Shown here piece after piece: positions 18,246-30,222 of a stretch of 64,000 bases of DNA; positions within the stretch are counted from its first letter, which is position 1, and every line of letters starts with the position of its first letter. The DNA is from Planctomycetota bacterium. GTDB lineage: Bacteria; Planctomycetota; Phycisphaerae; UBA1845; UTPLA1. Made by a program: the position numbers and the translations under genes. Under the pieces are notes generated by a model. It was given only the letters and a program-made list of their open reading frames with translations, made no database searches and was not told the DNA's origin. The stretch is taken from contig JADJRI010000016.1 in NCBI GenBank assembly GCA_016712275.1, positions 1-64,000 of the forward strand, in the 5' to 3' direction.

Positions 18246-18317
18246 CGGCAGAGGCCAATGAAAGGACCGCGACGGCCCCTCACCTGCCGTCGCATCATCA
18301 ATCGAGGTGGAATCGGA

Positions 18318-20472
18318 ATGAAGCCTGACTTTGCTTTGAGTCGTTTGGCGACTGCGCGACTTTGGCTTTTTGCCACCTTGTCGTGCCTATTGTTCTCCAC
18401 AAAACCGGCTTATTCACAGACCTCCAAGCCCTCGGAAATGACGCACGAGCAGTTGGTGGCGCAAGCCAAAAAGGATGCGATTTACCGCGCGCCGATTTTG
18501 AACAAGGCCGGCAAGCCGGTCGACGAAAAGGAAGCCGAAATGATTGCGACCAGCGATCAGCACATGGCCGATGCGGAAGCCGCCCGCCTCCGGGGAGATT
18601 TTGAGACCGCCGCTCGATTGGCCGATCAGGCGTTGCAAGTCCGGCTCAAGATTCTTGACGGTAAGAACCATCGAATTGTCACGGCCAACGGATTGAAGAC
18701 AACCGCGGAATCCCGCACGACGCTTTCGAAGGAAAAGCGAGAGGCGGTCCACCAGGCCGATCTCAAAATGGCGGACGCAAAGCGATTTTATGATGGCGGC
18801 CAATATGAAGAATCGCGCGTCGCCGCCACCGAAGCGTTGACGATCTACGAACAAAATCTCAAGGAAGGCGATATCGACATTGCAGCGGCGCTTTTCGGCA
18901 TCGGCACGGCGGATGTCGATCTGGGCCTGTTCGATGAGGCCGATTTGAATCTCACCCGTTCGCTCTCGATTTACCAGACGGCCTATGGCAACGCGCATCC
19001 GATTCTCGGCAAGGTCGAGGACCGGCTTGGGTGGATGTGCGTTTTGCAGGCGGTCGGTGAGAATTTTCAGGGGGATAAGGCGCGGAACGCGCTGCAACAC
19101 TTCAACAATGCGATTCGCGTGATCGCCCGATCGTCCGGCGAAAACCAGGAGTTGGCCGAATCGCTGGACAATCGCGGCACGATTCAATACTACCTCGGCA
19201 ACACGGATGAGGCATTGCGCGACAAGATTCGCGCCCTTGTCATTCGTGAGACCATACTGGGGCCGGATGCTCGTGACACAGGCGTGTCATACAGCAATCT
19301 GGGGTGGCTCTATTCGCAATTGGGCCGGCGCGAACTGGTGATCCCGTTTCGCACGAAGGCACTCGACATTCTGAAGAAGAATCTCGATGCGGACCATCCG
19401 TTTTGCCTCATGGAGACCAGCAATCTGGCGCGACCATGCACGCCAGGGCAAGCTGGACGAGGCCATCAAGCTCTATGAAGAAATGCGGGCCATCGACCTC
19501 AAAAAAGACGACGCCTCGGATCTGGCGGCGACCGATCGATGCGTCGAATTGGGCACTTTTTATCTGCAGGCCGGCCGTATCGATGAGGGGCGCAAACTGT
19601 TCGCGGAAACCGGCGAACGGGCAAAGCGGATTCGAGAGGCCGGCAAGAAGCAGGACGCACTGAACATCATGAATCGCATGTTGCGCTCCTGCAGTAACTA
19701 CCGGCTCTATGAAGATGGTTTGAAATACTACGATCAGGTCGTGTCGTGGGACGACGCCGATCGTGGTCGGAAGGATGCGATGGAGTATATCGTTCGCGCC
19801 GCGGGAAGGGCCGCCCTGCTGATTCAAAATGACAAGGCCGAGGAGGCTGCCAGGTCGCTGACAGCCGTCTTGAGCCGCCTGAGAAAACTGGTGGACAAGA
19901 ACAGCCTTGAATTGGCGCCGCCGATGCTGAATCTCGCCAGGGCCTACAGCATGACCGGCCGTCTGGACGAAGCCGAGAAAATCTGCGAACAGGTGGTGAG
20001 CCTGAGCGAAGAGCAGACCGGTTCGCAGTCGCTGGGCACGGGCTATGCGATGATGTGGCTTGGGCGCACCAACGCCCTGCAGGGCAAGTACACCAACGCC
20101 GAATTCAACTTTTCCGAATCATTGAGAATTATGACGCAATATGAAGAAAAGGACCCGCTCGGCATGATTCGCCTTTTGCAGGAACAAGCGGCATGCCACT
20201 CGAAACAGGGAGACAAGGCCAAGGCAATCGAAGTACTTCGCGATGCGCTGACCCGTTGTCGCGCCTGGGCGAAAAATGAGTCCGGGCCCTTCGCCAAATC
20301 AAGCATTCTCGAAATCCTGAAGGCGCTCCTTGAAAACGCCGATGCCGGCGATGCGGCACTGAAGGCAGATCGCGAGGCCTGGGTGTCGGAGGCCAATCTG
20401 CTTTATGACCAGCTTGCAAAAGACAAAGCGCTTAACGCCGAGGAAAAGAACTGGAAGGAAATGTTGAAGTGA
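18318..20472 (+). CDS. Secreted TPR-repeat protein (one frameshift)
   Basis: The reconstructed protein is about 717 residues. An N-terminal signal (ARLWLFATLSCLLFSTKPAYS) is followed by many tetratricopeptide-type helices, for example DAEAARLRGDFETAARLADQ, DNRGTIQYYLGNTDEALRDK, SNLGWLYSQLGRRELVIPF, NLARAYSMTGRLDEAEKICE and RTNALQGKYTNAEFNFSES. Such proteins act as scaffolds, so no enzymatic role is assigned. Near 19431 a base is missing: the first frame ends in RPCTPGQAG while DHARQGKLDEAIKLYEEM continues in the next. The start at 18318 follows GAGGTGGAATCGGA. It converges with the macro-domain gene, two bases away. Confidence 0.78.
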
Positions 20473-20474
20473 GC

Positions 20475-21020
20475 CTATGGATTTCCGGCTTGACCGGCCA
20501 GTTTTGAATGTGCCGCTTGAAATGCATCGAGAATGGCATCGCTGAACAAGACAAATGTCACTTTCGTGATTCGCCGCTCGATAGCGATGGCGTTCGACAC
20601 AGACAGCACTGCAACCTGCGCGGCCATTGAGACTGGATAGCCGTACACGCCACAACTAATCGCGGGAAAAGCGATGGAATGCAAGTTGTATTCAATGGCC
20701 AATTTCAACGAGGATTCGTAACAAGAACGGAGAAGTTCCGGCTCGCCCTGCTTCCCGTCGTGATATATTGGCCCCACCGTGTGAATGACGAATTGCGCGG
20801 GCAAACGATAGGCTCGCGTGATCTTTGCCGATCCGGTTTTGCATCCGCCCAGGGTTCGACATTCGTCTAGCAACTCCGGCCCCGCCGCCCGATGTATTGC
20901 ACCATCCACGCCGCCACCACCCAGCAGCGATGAATTGGCGGCATTCACGATTGCATCGCAGGGGAATTGTGTAATGTCGTCCAAGACGAGGTGAATGCGA
21001 CTGAATGGGTCTTGTATCAT
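20475..21020 (-). CDS. Macro-domain ADP-ribose/O-acetyl-ADP-ribose hydrolase
   Basis: This 181-residue single-domain protein belongs to the MacroD/YmdB-like group that removes ADP-ribose from proteins or hydrolyses O-acetyl-ADP-ribose. Visible motifs are CDAIVNAANSSLLGGGGVDG with AIHRAAG (Asn and the GGGVDGAIH catalytic loop), GSAKITRAYRLPAQFVIHTV then GP, and FPAISCGVYGYP (phosphate-binding loop). Its ATG overlaps the stop of the upstream anti-sigma-like gene (ATGA at 21020-21017), so the two are translationally coupled. This places an ADP-ribose enzyme in an ECF sigma operon. Confidence 0.92.
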   Translation of the reverse strand: MIQDPFSRIHLVLDDITQFPCDAIVNAANSSLLGGGGVDGAIHRAAGPELLDECRTLGGCKTGSAKITRAYRLPAQFVIHTVGPIYHDGKQGEPELLRSCYESSLKLAIEYNLHSIAFPAISCGVYGYPVSMAAQVAVLSVSNAIAIERRITKVTFVLFSDAILDAFQAAHSKLAGQAGNP

Positions 21021-22073
21021 GGAACGAGAAACGCATCCTCGGTCTGGGATGGACGTTCCTTGCCGGTGTAGTGACTGATGCCGTTGACGCGATAAATGTC
21101 GTCATTGTTCACGCCGCAATTCGGCGAGGTGTGAAATCGAACACTGATGTTGGCCCGCAGAACGTTTTGCCCGGAGCCGCCGCCATGACTCCACGGAATT
21201 GGGTGGCGCGTTTTCAGATGAAACGAGCCGTCGGTTTTCGTCGACCAGCGGCGTCATGCAGCCGACCAGGGGCATATTGCCCGCAAAAACATTGCGCTCC
21301 CATGGTCGCGTCACCAGATTGGATGCATAGCTGATATTGCGGGGGTCGGCAAACCCGGCAAATTGTTCCTGCGACTCCGCCGACATGGCGTAATCGCCCG
21401 GCGCGCCGGGGCATACAAACGCCTCCGCCGGAACCAGGTTTCCCTGAACCAGCCGATAAAGGTGCCGCGAATTTGGCACTGTTCGGTCCTGCTCGCTCGT
21501 CATCGCGGTCGCCCATTTTGAATTTGACGACCCCATTCCGAAAAACGGCATGAAGTTGTCGGACATTTCGGCATAACTCGCGATGCCCGTGCCGACTTGC
21601 TTGAGGTTGTGTGCGCAGGCCACCTTCTGGGCCGTTTGTCGCGCCGTGTAATAACCGGGAATGAGGATCCCCGCGAACATGGCGATTGCGGCGGCGATTC
21701 CCATCAGCTCGCGCATTGAAAAGAGCGAGCCGCCACCGGTGACAATCGGTTGACCCGACGCCGGCGCCAATGAACCCTTTTTGAAGGGCAAAATCGACTG
21801 GGAATTGTCAATGCCGGCGAGAACTCGATCGACAAAACCACCGCTCGGCCCTGGCAATGGATCGGCATCCAGCGGCGAGAGGATCGATTCGAGCGAGCGA
21901 CATGCGGCTTGAAGCCGAACGGGATCGCCAAACCCCGCCTCAAATTGCCGGCGCTCCACATCATCCATCAGCCCGAGGTGATACCCGAGCAAATCGGATT
22001 GAAAATCAGGATCGCGATTCAAATCTTTCATGGACCCACACGCCCCATCGTTATTGCCTTCACCCTCACCCAT
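21017..22073 (-). CDS. Membrane anti-sigma-like protein with prepilin-type C-terminal region (one frameshift)
   Basis: The reconstructed protein is about 351 residues. The N-terminal 90 residues (DLLGYHLGLMDDVERRQFE, FVDRVLAGI) resemble cytoplasmic anti-sigma domains without a zinc motif. One membrane segment follows (LMGIAAAIAMFAGILIPGYY). After it comes the planctomycete prepilin-like pattern CAHNLKQVGTGIASYAEMSD and, in the restored frame after about 21190, SHGGGSGQNVLRANISVRF with NNDDIY, akin to H-X9-DG tails. The ORF in its first frame ends at 21102, but the restored one ends exactly at the ATGA overlap with the macro gene, which supports it. It begins 22 bases after the ECF sigma stop, with AAGGTG upstream. 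Confidence 0.75.
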
Positions 22074-22095
22074 TCACACCTTGACTTGGCGGCTT

Positions 22096-22751
22096 TCAAT
22101 GTCGATCGCGATTGTGCTTTTCAACCTCGCGCTTGTATGCGGCCGCAAAATGGGTCACGGCGGCATGCAACCTGCTTTTTACCGTTCCAAGCGGAATGCC
22201 AAGCACCTCGGCGATATCCTTGTAGGATGGCGTTTGTAATATCCAAGGACCAGAACCTCACGCAGATGATCGGGCATTCGCGAAATCACGCCTTCGACAA
22301 CAACCCGCAATTCATCGGCCTCCATTCGTTCGTGCGGCGATTCGACCGAATCGGCCGTAAAGTCCAGCACACTCATTGTGTCGCCATCGTCGGCTGAGCC
22401 GCCTCCCGTCGTCAGGGAAATTTCACGCTTTCGCGATCGGCTACGCAGGCTGTCCCTTGCTTTGTTGGCGGCAATGGTAAACAACCAGGGCCGAAACTTA
22501 CGGTTGGGATCAAAACCGCGGGCCGACTGATGAACTTGAATAAAGGTCTCCTGAACGACATCCTCCGCCAATGCGCCATTTCGAACGAAGCGACCGACGA
22601 ATTGGTACAAATCCTCCGCGTATCGACCGACGAGGGTCTTGAATGCGGACTCATCGCCCGCGATAAACGCCGCGAGCAGCCGCTCGTCGGGTGACAGATC
22701 CTCGGAGCCGGGTCGCTTTTCCACCTGTAACCTGCTTGCTATACGCAACAT
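22096..22751 (-). CDS. ECF RNA polymerase sigma factor (one frameshift)
   Basis: The protein is about 218 residues. Sigma region 2 is clear: ESAFKTLVGRYAEDLYQFV, AEDVVQETFIQVHQ, and FRPWLFTIAANKARDSLRSR. Region 4 begins ISRMPDHLREVLVLGYY, then needs one base removed near 22235 to give QTPSYKDIAEVLGIPLGTV then KSRLHAAV, a proper helix-turn-helix, ending at 22096. It directs transcription of an unknown regulon, probably including its own operon. The start is uncertain: 22751 gives MLRIASRLQVEKRP, with possible upstream starts to 22916. The adjacent downstream gene is the likely anti-sigma partner. Confidence 0.88.
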
Positions 22752-22896
22752 GCAACGGGGTTGTTCGGCTGAATCCGAATATTTCTTGTACCCCGTCTTT
22801 TTGGTGCCGGTAAAGTCTGATGAAATTCCACAGCCGTGGCGGCTGCGCCACCTCAGGCATTTCCAGTCCATTTCTTTGTGGTGGGGCAATTTACCC

Positions 22897-22925
22897 TTGA
22901 CACCCCAACCGGTCAAAAATATTGT
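22897..22925 (+). promoter_or_regulatory. Sigma-70 type promoter for the sigma-54 activator gene
   Basis: TTGACA (22897-22902) and TATTGT (22920-22925) are exactly 17 bases apart, with an A-rich stretch before the -10 box. It lies 131 bases upstream of the GTG start at 23057 and points toward it. Confidence 0.6.
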
Positions 22926-23056
22926 TGAATAAAAGGGTTAGCGTTTGCTGAACCTGGTATGATTTACATTCTCGAACCGCCAAGGGCCGTTTTCGGACGC
23001 ACAATTGGGGAACGGTCCCCATCTGCGTCGAATCCGACCAGGCCGGCAGGACCACT

Positions 23057-24562
<1,506 letters not shown>

Positions 24563-24590
24563 TTGGTTCGGAAGATATCGACAAGTAAGT

Positions 24591-26308
24591 CTAGAATTCC
24601 TGTCGTTCGAAGCTGCGCACGCCGATCGTCATCGAAACGACGAATGCCAGGAAATTCATGAGCAGGATGCCGCCCAGCGCCAGTAACGTCGATTGCGAAA
24701 CGAGCGTGAGCCGTTCTTCAATGGCCATTTGCCAGCACATGTAGCCGAACAGCGCGACGCTCGCGGCAACGAGGCCGACGGATGCAATCAAGTTGACGGT
24801 GCCGCCCAGTCCCGATGAAATGCGCGCCGTGCTCGATTCGTCAAAGCTGGGCAACTTCGCGCCCAGGCCGATCGCCAATCCGCACAACCCCGCGCACGTT
24901 GCAAAGGTGCAGGTGAGCTGAATCATGGCCAGCGTGGGCGGCAATTTGAGCGATGAAATTGACAGCATTGTGACCGGCAGCGCCGTGCCCGCCGTAACCA
25001 TCATGGCGAAATTGAATTTCGCCCAGACGACACTGGCCCTCGGCAATGGCCAGAGCGCGACCAGCCAGATCTGCTGTCCTCGAGAGAGATCATCGGAAAC
25101 ACGAATCGGCTGGTAAATGTCGAGAGAATGAGCGTGATGGCGCCGAAATTCAGAAAGCAAATCAGCGCCTGCCACGGGACGGTAAAACCATCCGGCCTGC
25201 TTCGCGGCAAATAGAAAAGGTACATCGACAGGAGGCCAAAGAGAATCAGCAATTGCGACCACTGAATCGGATCGCGCAGAAAATTTCGCATGTCCTTGAG
25301 AATGAGCTCGCGCATCTTCGACGGCAGATAAAAAAACAACACTTGCGTCAGCCATGCGGAGGCCCGCGCCGTGTGGGGCCGCGGCTTGTTCGGCGCGGAA
25401 TGGGCACGGCCGAATGCCGGCAGGAGCTTCGCGGCGACAATGACATGGCCCCACCAACTGAGGAATGCAGCCGTGGAAAGTGTGACCAGCAGGTAAAATG
25501 CAGCATCCCAAGGTCTATTTTCGATAGACAAACCGATCGCCCGTGCAACCCAACTGGAAGGCAGGAGCGCATTCTTCAGGTGGCCCAATTCCGCGAGCAG
25601 GCTGTCGAGAAATTGCCGCGAGACGTTGGTCGATGAGAGCGACCACAATCGACCCCACCAGATAATCAGCGCCACAATGGCGACACCAGTTGCAATAATG
25701 GCGACGCGCTTCGCGATTCTCGGCAGGATCAGCGCGACACCCAAGGCGGCCAGCATGCCGATCGCCCCCGGAATCGGCACGAAACCGAGAAACGCAATGA
25801 GAAAAATCGGGTAGAAATGCCAGGGCAATCCCTGCACCTGCCCGATCGCCACCATCAAAGGCAAACCCAGCAGCACGAGCGACCAACTCGAGAAAAACAG
25901 AGACTCCAAATAGAGAATCGCGACGATGTTTCGCGGCGGGTTTGGCGTCGCCAGGAGAAAGGCCGGTTCTTCGCGGCCGAATAATGCGCCATACATCAGA
26001 ATGGCCGTCGAAAACGCCAGGAGAATGGTCATTGAGAAAAAAAAGAGATGAAACACATACGGCAATGCGATGATCGCTTCTTCCTCGAATTTCCTGATGT
26101 AAATAAGAACGTGATCGAAGATCAGATACAATCCGGCCCAAATCGTTCCGATGAAGATAATGATCAGCAAGAGTTGCAGCGGACTTTGATCGGCCAATTG
26201 GCGCAGCCGATTGCGCAAAAGCGTCAGCTTCATGCGAATGAGTACGCCGATGGCCGCTGGGGTCGCCGGGCGCTCCACTGTCGTGGTGGATACAGGAAAC
26301 GCTGTCAC
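24591..26308 (-). CDS. ABC-2 type exporter permease (one frameshift)
   Basis: The reconstructed protein is about 572 residues with roughly a dozen membrane segments, among them LLLIIIFIGTIWAGLYLIF, VFHLFFFSMTILLAFSTAIL, ALILPRIAKRVAIIATGVAI and, in the second part, SQSTLLALGGILLMNFLAFV. A missing base near 25085 splits it: SLEDSR is followed in the restored frame by GQQIWLVALWPLPRASVVW. The start is probably GTG at 26308, which overlaps the ATPase stop (GTGA at 26308-26305), indicating translational coupling. The substrate is unknown. It ends 28 bases from the convergent sigma-54 activator gene. Confidence 0.8.
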
Positions 26309-27064
26309 GCGACCGCCACCTCCTGTCGTTCGGGCGGCTCCTGCGGATTCGTCAAATCGAGGAAAATGTCCTCCAAGCGATGTTCGCGCGCCGCTTTTGC
26401 TTTCAGCTCCGCGAGCGTGCCACATGCGACGATTCGTCCGTGATGAATAATGCCGATTCGATCGGCAATCGCCTCGGCCACATCGAGCGTGTGGGTCGAC
26501 ATGAATACGGTCCGGCCGTCATTGGCCCACATGCGGAACATGTCTTTCACCGATCGTGCCGTTCGCGGGTCCAGACCGACCATGGGTTCGTCGACGACCA
26601 GAACCTCCGGCTCGTGCAGCAGGGCCGCGGCCAGCACCACGCGCTGTTTCATTGCCATGCGAAAATCCCTCGGCCAACTGATCTGCAAACGATGTGACCG
26701 AGAGCCGCTCCATGTATTGTTCGACCCGCGAAGCCAGAATCTTTCGATCGATGGCATACATCTGTCCGACGAATGACATGAATTCACGGGCCGTGAGTTT
26801 GCCATACAGGAACGGCTGATCCGGCACATAGGCGAGCTTTGACTTGGCGTGTTGCGGTTCGGTCGACATGGGGTGGCCACACACCGTGACGGAACCCGAA
26901 TCGGGCGAGAGCAGCCCGGTGATCATTTTGATCGACGTCGTCTTGCCAGCGCCGTTTGGACCGAGAAAGGCAAATACTTCGCCGCGTTTCACGCTGAACG
27001 AGACGCCATCGACCGCGCGAAGGCGGCCATAGCATTTGGTCACGTTGTCGATCACAATCGACAT
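26305..27064 (-). CDS. ABC transporter ATP-binding protein (one frameshift)
   Basis: This ATPase subunit of about 252 residues drives the exporter whose permease follows. Walker A is FLGPNGAGKTTSIKMITGLL, the Q-loop region is AYVPDQPFLYGKLTAREF, Walker B is VLVVDEPMVGLDP and the switch His is in STHTLDVAEAIADRI. The signature is GFSHGMKQR, a variant seen in ABC-2 type ATPases; it is readable only after removing one extra A near 26653, where the frame shifts. The C-terminal part ends EDIFLDLTNPQEPPERQEVA. It overlaps the permease start and lies 22 bases after the preceding membrane-anchored protein gene. Confidence 0.9.
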
Positions 27065-27086
27065 TCGATCGGGTCTCCCATCGCTT

Positions 27087-27930
27087 CTAGTCCCCGCCGC
27101 CCGAAACGATTCCCACGCGGGACTCGCGAAGCGTCATCATGGATTTCTTCGCCTTGAGCCGCTTGGCATCGTCGAACGGCTCGTCGGTGATCACCCAGCG
27201 ACCGAGGAGCGGCACCTGCACCTCCTGCCGAAGCACCTGCCCCGCATCATTGGACCATGCGACCGCGCCGTCTGTTTCAATTCGAAAGCAATCCACCTTT
27301 TCGCCGCCATGCTCAATCGTCTCGCGTGCCACGACCTTGACGAGCCGGGTGGTGAATTCGACCGACGAGCCGCGCAACAGCGCGATCGGATCGATTAATC
27401 GCAGCCGCCAGGTCTGGCCGATGCGAAGGCCCTTCAAATGCGTGAAGGGTCGAAGGGAATCACCCAGATACCGCGACACTTCGCCATCCAGCGCCATGGT
27501 CTGGGTCATATCGCCGACCTGGGCAATGCAGGCAAACTCCGTGTCATAGCGGGTGCCTGTCACGCGCGCCGACAATCCGGCGATTTCCAATTTGAAATTG
27601 AAACTCTCCAGTTGGGCCTTCGAATCGTAATTCATTTCCGAATCAAGAAACATTCTCGCCGGCCAGTGGCAGCAGACTGGACACTTCCCTTAGCTCAAGC
27701 TGGGTCGTGCTGTACACCGTCACATGTTCGGACATTCGAATTGTGCGTATCCATGTCGTGCCGACACGCCGCCCCGCCGAATTGGTGACGCCGACCTGGA
27801 ATGATCCGTCCGGAATCTGCTGCTCCGGCGGATCCTGTGCCTGCCAGTACGGCACAACATCCCGTTGCAGGAGCGCCGCCATGCAAACGAGCCACAGAAT
27901 CGTGATGAAGATTCCAAATGTGCGGCCCAT
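27087..27930 (-). CDS. Membrane-anchored protein of unknown function, first gene of the ABC operon (one frameshift)
   Basis: The reconstructed protein is about 280 residues. One N-terminal membrane segment (FGIFITILWLVCMAALLQRD) precedes a beta-rich extracytoplasmic domain with WQAQDPPEQQIPDGSFQVGV, SAGRRVGTTWIRTIR, IGQTWRLRLIDPI and AWSNDAGQVLRQEVQVPL. This pattern resembles the N-terminal region found before transglutaminase cores in planctomycete proteins, but no transglutaminase is present here. The break is near 27648 (LPLAGE continuing into MFLDSEMNYDSKAQLESFNF), one extra base. Its role may be periplasmic partner of the exporter, by position only. Confidence 0.6.
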
Positions 27931-28284
27931 GAATACAACTCCGGATGATCGACAACTCGATTCTCAATTTCGAACCTGAACGCTCCACGGTTCATCCGAT
28001 CTTATGATCCGGAACTCACGGAGGTCAATCGCGCCGGCGGGATCATAGCAGAATTACCATGGACGCCTATGCGCCACGGACGACAAGACAACATTTTCGC
28101 TTTCAACGTCGCAAAAAAGATTGCGTTCGAAAAGGCCCCGAGAGTTCTCCGTTATTCCCCATGCGAACCCGCCTCCCCGTCGGCCGCCGCCGGCATGGCG
28201 ATCACCTTGCATCCACGCCGATTTCACCGCAGTATCTGCGGATTGGGAGGATATCCGCGCGTGTCGATTGCTACGCTAAGAGCC

Positions 28285-28998
28285 ATGCCGGCAGACAAGC
28301 CCGTCAAACTACAGGTGCGCCGAAAGCGCGTTCTCCTGCTGGCTGTCGCCTTCTTCCTGTTGAGCGCGTTGTGGTTTGGTTACAGCCTGCTTCGCACACC
28401 GAGTTGGTATCGTCCGCCCGTTGTTCCCGTCGAGAATCAGCAGAAAGTGCGCAACAACCTTGTGGCCGCGGAGCAGGCGTTCACGCAATCCCTGCTCGCA
28501 GGAAGCACGTTTCGATACCACATTTATCAGGATGACATCAATAAGTGGCTGGCGATGCGCAAGGAGATTTATCCGCGCGTCGATGAATTGGCGCCCTCGA
28601 CGCTTCGCGACCCGTTTGTGCTGATTAAGCCCGGCAAGATCACCCTCGCCGGACTAATCGAAAACTCCACCTTAAGCGGCGTCGTGTCACTTGATTTCGA
28701 CATCAGCTATGCCGACGACGCGATTCAGGTTGTCGCATCCGCTTTCCGATGCGGGAGTATTCGCCTCCCGATGAAACTCGATCGCTTGCAGCTCGACCGC
28801 CCCATCAAGATGTATGAGAACGATGCATGGCCCGGCAGTCCGCCGATCGAAGGGAGCCTGATGTCCGGTTTGCGAATCGAACGAGACGGCTGGTGGAAGA
28901 ACGGCGGCGTTGATTATCGCGTTGTCGATTTGGTCGCGTTGGATGGACAAATCGACCTTGTGATCGAGCCGCGCGGCCGTCACTCGCGAAATAAGTGA
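28285..28998 (+). CDS. Single-pass membrane protein of unknown function
   Basis: The protein is about 237 residues. A basic start (MPADKPVKLQVRRKRV) is followed by one membrane helix (LLLAVAFFLLSALWFGYSLL). The extracytoplasmic part is about 195 residues with no named domain: a helical stretch (QQKVRNNLVAAEQAFTQSLL), then alternating beta strands (GKITLAGLIENSTLSGVVSL, FRCGSIRLPMKLDRLQLDRP). The ATG at 28285 is preferred because it starts the basic segment; a GTG at 28261 is possible. The upstream 27931-28284 is a divergent intergenic region with nothing recognised. Its 3' end overlaps the next, convergent gene by 19 bases. Confidence 0.6.
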   Translation: MPADKPVKLQVRRKRVLLLAVAFFLLSALWFGYSLLRTPSWYRPPVVPVENQQKVRNNLVAAEQAFTQSLLAGSTFRYHIYQDDINKWLAMRKEIYPRVDELAPSTLRDPFVLIKPGKITLAGLIENSTLSGVVSLDFDISYADDAIQVVASAFRCGSIRLPMKLDRLQLDRPIKMYENDAWPGSPPIEGSLMSGLRIERDGWWKNGGVDYRVVDLVALDGQIDLVIEPRGRHSRNK

Positions 28999-29342
28999 AG
29001 CGACCAATTCTCGCCCGTTCCATCGTTGCCTCTCAATTCAAACCGGCCCCGCAGTTTGTTGCCGATGAATTGCCCACTCCAAAGCCGGTCGTTGCATTCT
29101 TCGAGAGAACAATCTCCCTGATCGTGGCGTGTTACTTGTCCGCGGTCGCCGGAAATCGGTCCTTCGTATTCCAGGTATATGCGCCGGTGCTCGGCAATTC
29201 GAAGGCAGGCCACTTCGGTCCCCACGGCGGTTTCCGGAGCCTGAGGCAACTTCCAGGTCGCCAGCGTTTCTTCGTTCTCAATCATCAGATCGAAATGGTT
29301 GCCCGCCTCCTGTTCGTGAAATAGCACGACAAAGCGAACCAT
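28980..29342 (-). CDS. Stand-alone LigD 3'-phosphoesterase-like domain protein
   Basis: This protein of about 120 residues matches the phosphoesterase domain found at the N-terminus of bacterial NHEJ ligase LigD, which trims 3'-phosphate ends. Pattern residues are VRFVVLFHEQEAGNHFDLM, AEHRRIYLEYEGPISGDRGQ and VTRHDQGDC, including the conserved His and the YEGPISGDRG turn. Neither ligase nor primase domains are attached. The start at ATG 29342 begins the domain; 29381 is an alternative. Activity is not assured since not all metal ligands can be assigned by eye. Confidence 0.75.
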   Translation of the reverse strand: MVRFVVLFHEQEAGNHFDLMIENEETLATWKLPQAPETAVGTEVACLRIAEHRRIYLEYEGPISGDRGQVTRHDQGDCSLEECNDRLWSGQFIGNKLRGRFELRGNDGTGENWSLHLFRE

Positions 29343-29506
29343 CCTGCTGCCGGGCTGCTTGTGATTTGTTGACAGCGACATGTGATTTCCCAGCCCGGTC
29401 GAACCCTGACGATTGCTTTCGACTTGTGAACATCCGCAACGAGCAGTAGCATTCTAACGCACTGGAACCGCTTCGCCCGATGGAACCGTTTTTTGACGGC
29501 CGACGC

Positions 29507-30205
29507 ATGACACGATCTCCAATTCACGCCACCGTATTTACCTCACTTACACTCGGCGTTCTTGCGCTTTCCGGCTGCGGCGAGCCCACATTTGATCAAA
29601 TGATCCGCGAGGGCGAACGTGAACGGCAGGCCGGCAACCATGCCGATGCCATCGGCATGTTTCGCATGGCGGCCGAAAGGGACGGCGAGCGACCGGAGCC
29701 TTCCTACCTCACCGGCCGCTGCTACATGGCCATGGCGGACAAGCAGTTTCGCGAAGACGATCTGATCGGCGCGATTCGATATTGCGATCGGGCCATCGCA
29801 TCATTTGATGCCGCAATTTCCGCATTTCCGGGATACAGCAAGGCCGTGCAGGGCAAGGCCGATGCGCTGAAGCTGCGTGGGAAACACCAGGCTGCGTTTG
29901 AAATTGCGAAGTGGGCGGCCGCTCAGTCGGGTTACGAATCCAAGAAGCTCATACTCGAGGCCCAGCAATATGCCTCCAGCGGCGATTTGGACAACGCTCA
30001 GCTCGCGCTTCAAAAGGCGGTTTCGGTTGATGAAAATAGCGCCATTGCCCATGCCGAATTCGGACGCTTTTATTTGAGAATGGGGAACCGCGAAAAGGCC
30101 ATTCAAGGCCTGCGCCGGGCGTATGAGCTCAATCCCGGTATTCCCGGTGTCTTCGAGGCGCTGCTTGATCTCGGAGCTGTAACGCCCGACATGCAGAAGC
30201 CCTAG
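29507..30205 (+). CDS. TPR-repeat lipoprotein
   Basis: The protein is about 232 residues with a lipoprotein signal ending LTLGVLALSGCGEP (Cys about residue 24). TPR-like helices follow: GERERQAGNHADAIGMFRMA, SYLTGRCYMAMADKQF, QYASSGDLDNAQLALQKAVS and AEFGRFYLRMGNREKAIQGL. It is likely a membrane-anchored scaffold. The start at 29507 is chosen so that the signal is normal in length. The AMMECR1 gene begins 17 bases after its stop. Confidence 0.8.
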   Translation: MTRSPIHATVFTSLTLGVLALSGCGEPTFDQMIREGERERQAGNHADAIGMFRMAAERDGERPEPSYLTGRCYMAMADKQFREDDLIGAIRYCDRAIASFDAAISAFPGYSKAVQGKADALKLRGKHQAAFEIAKWAAAQSGYESKKLILEAQQYASSGDLDNAQLALQKAVSVDENSAIAHAEFGRFYLRMGNREKAIQGLRRAYELNPGIPGVFEALLDLGAVTPDMQKP

Positions 30206-30222
30206 GAATCCCGAAGCTCATC

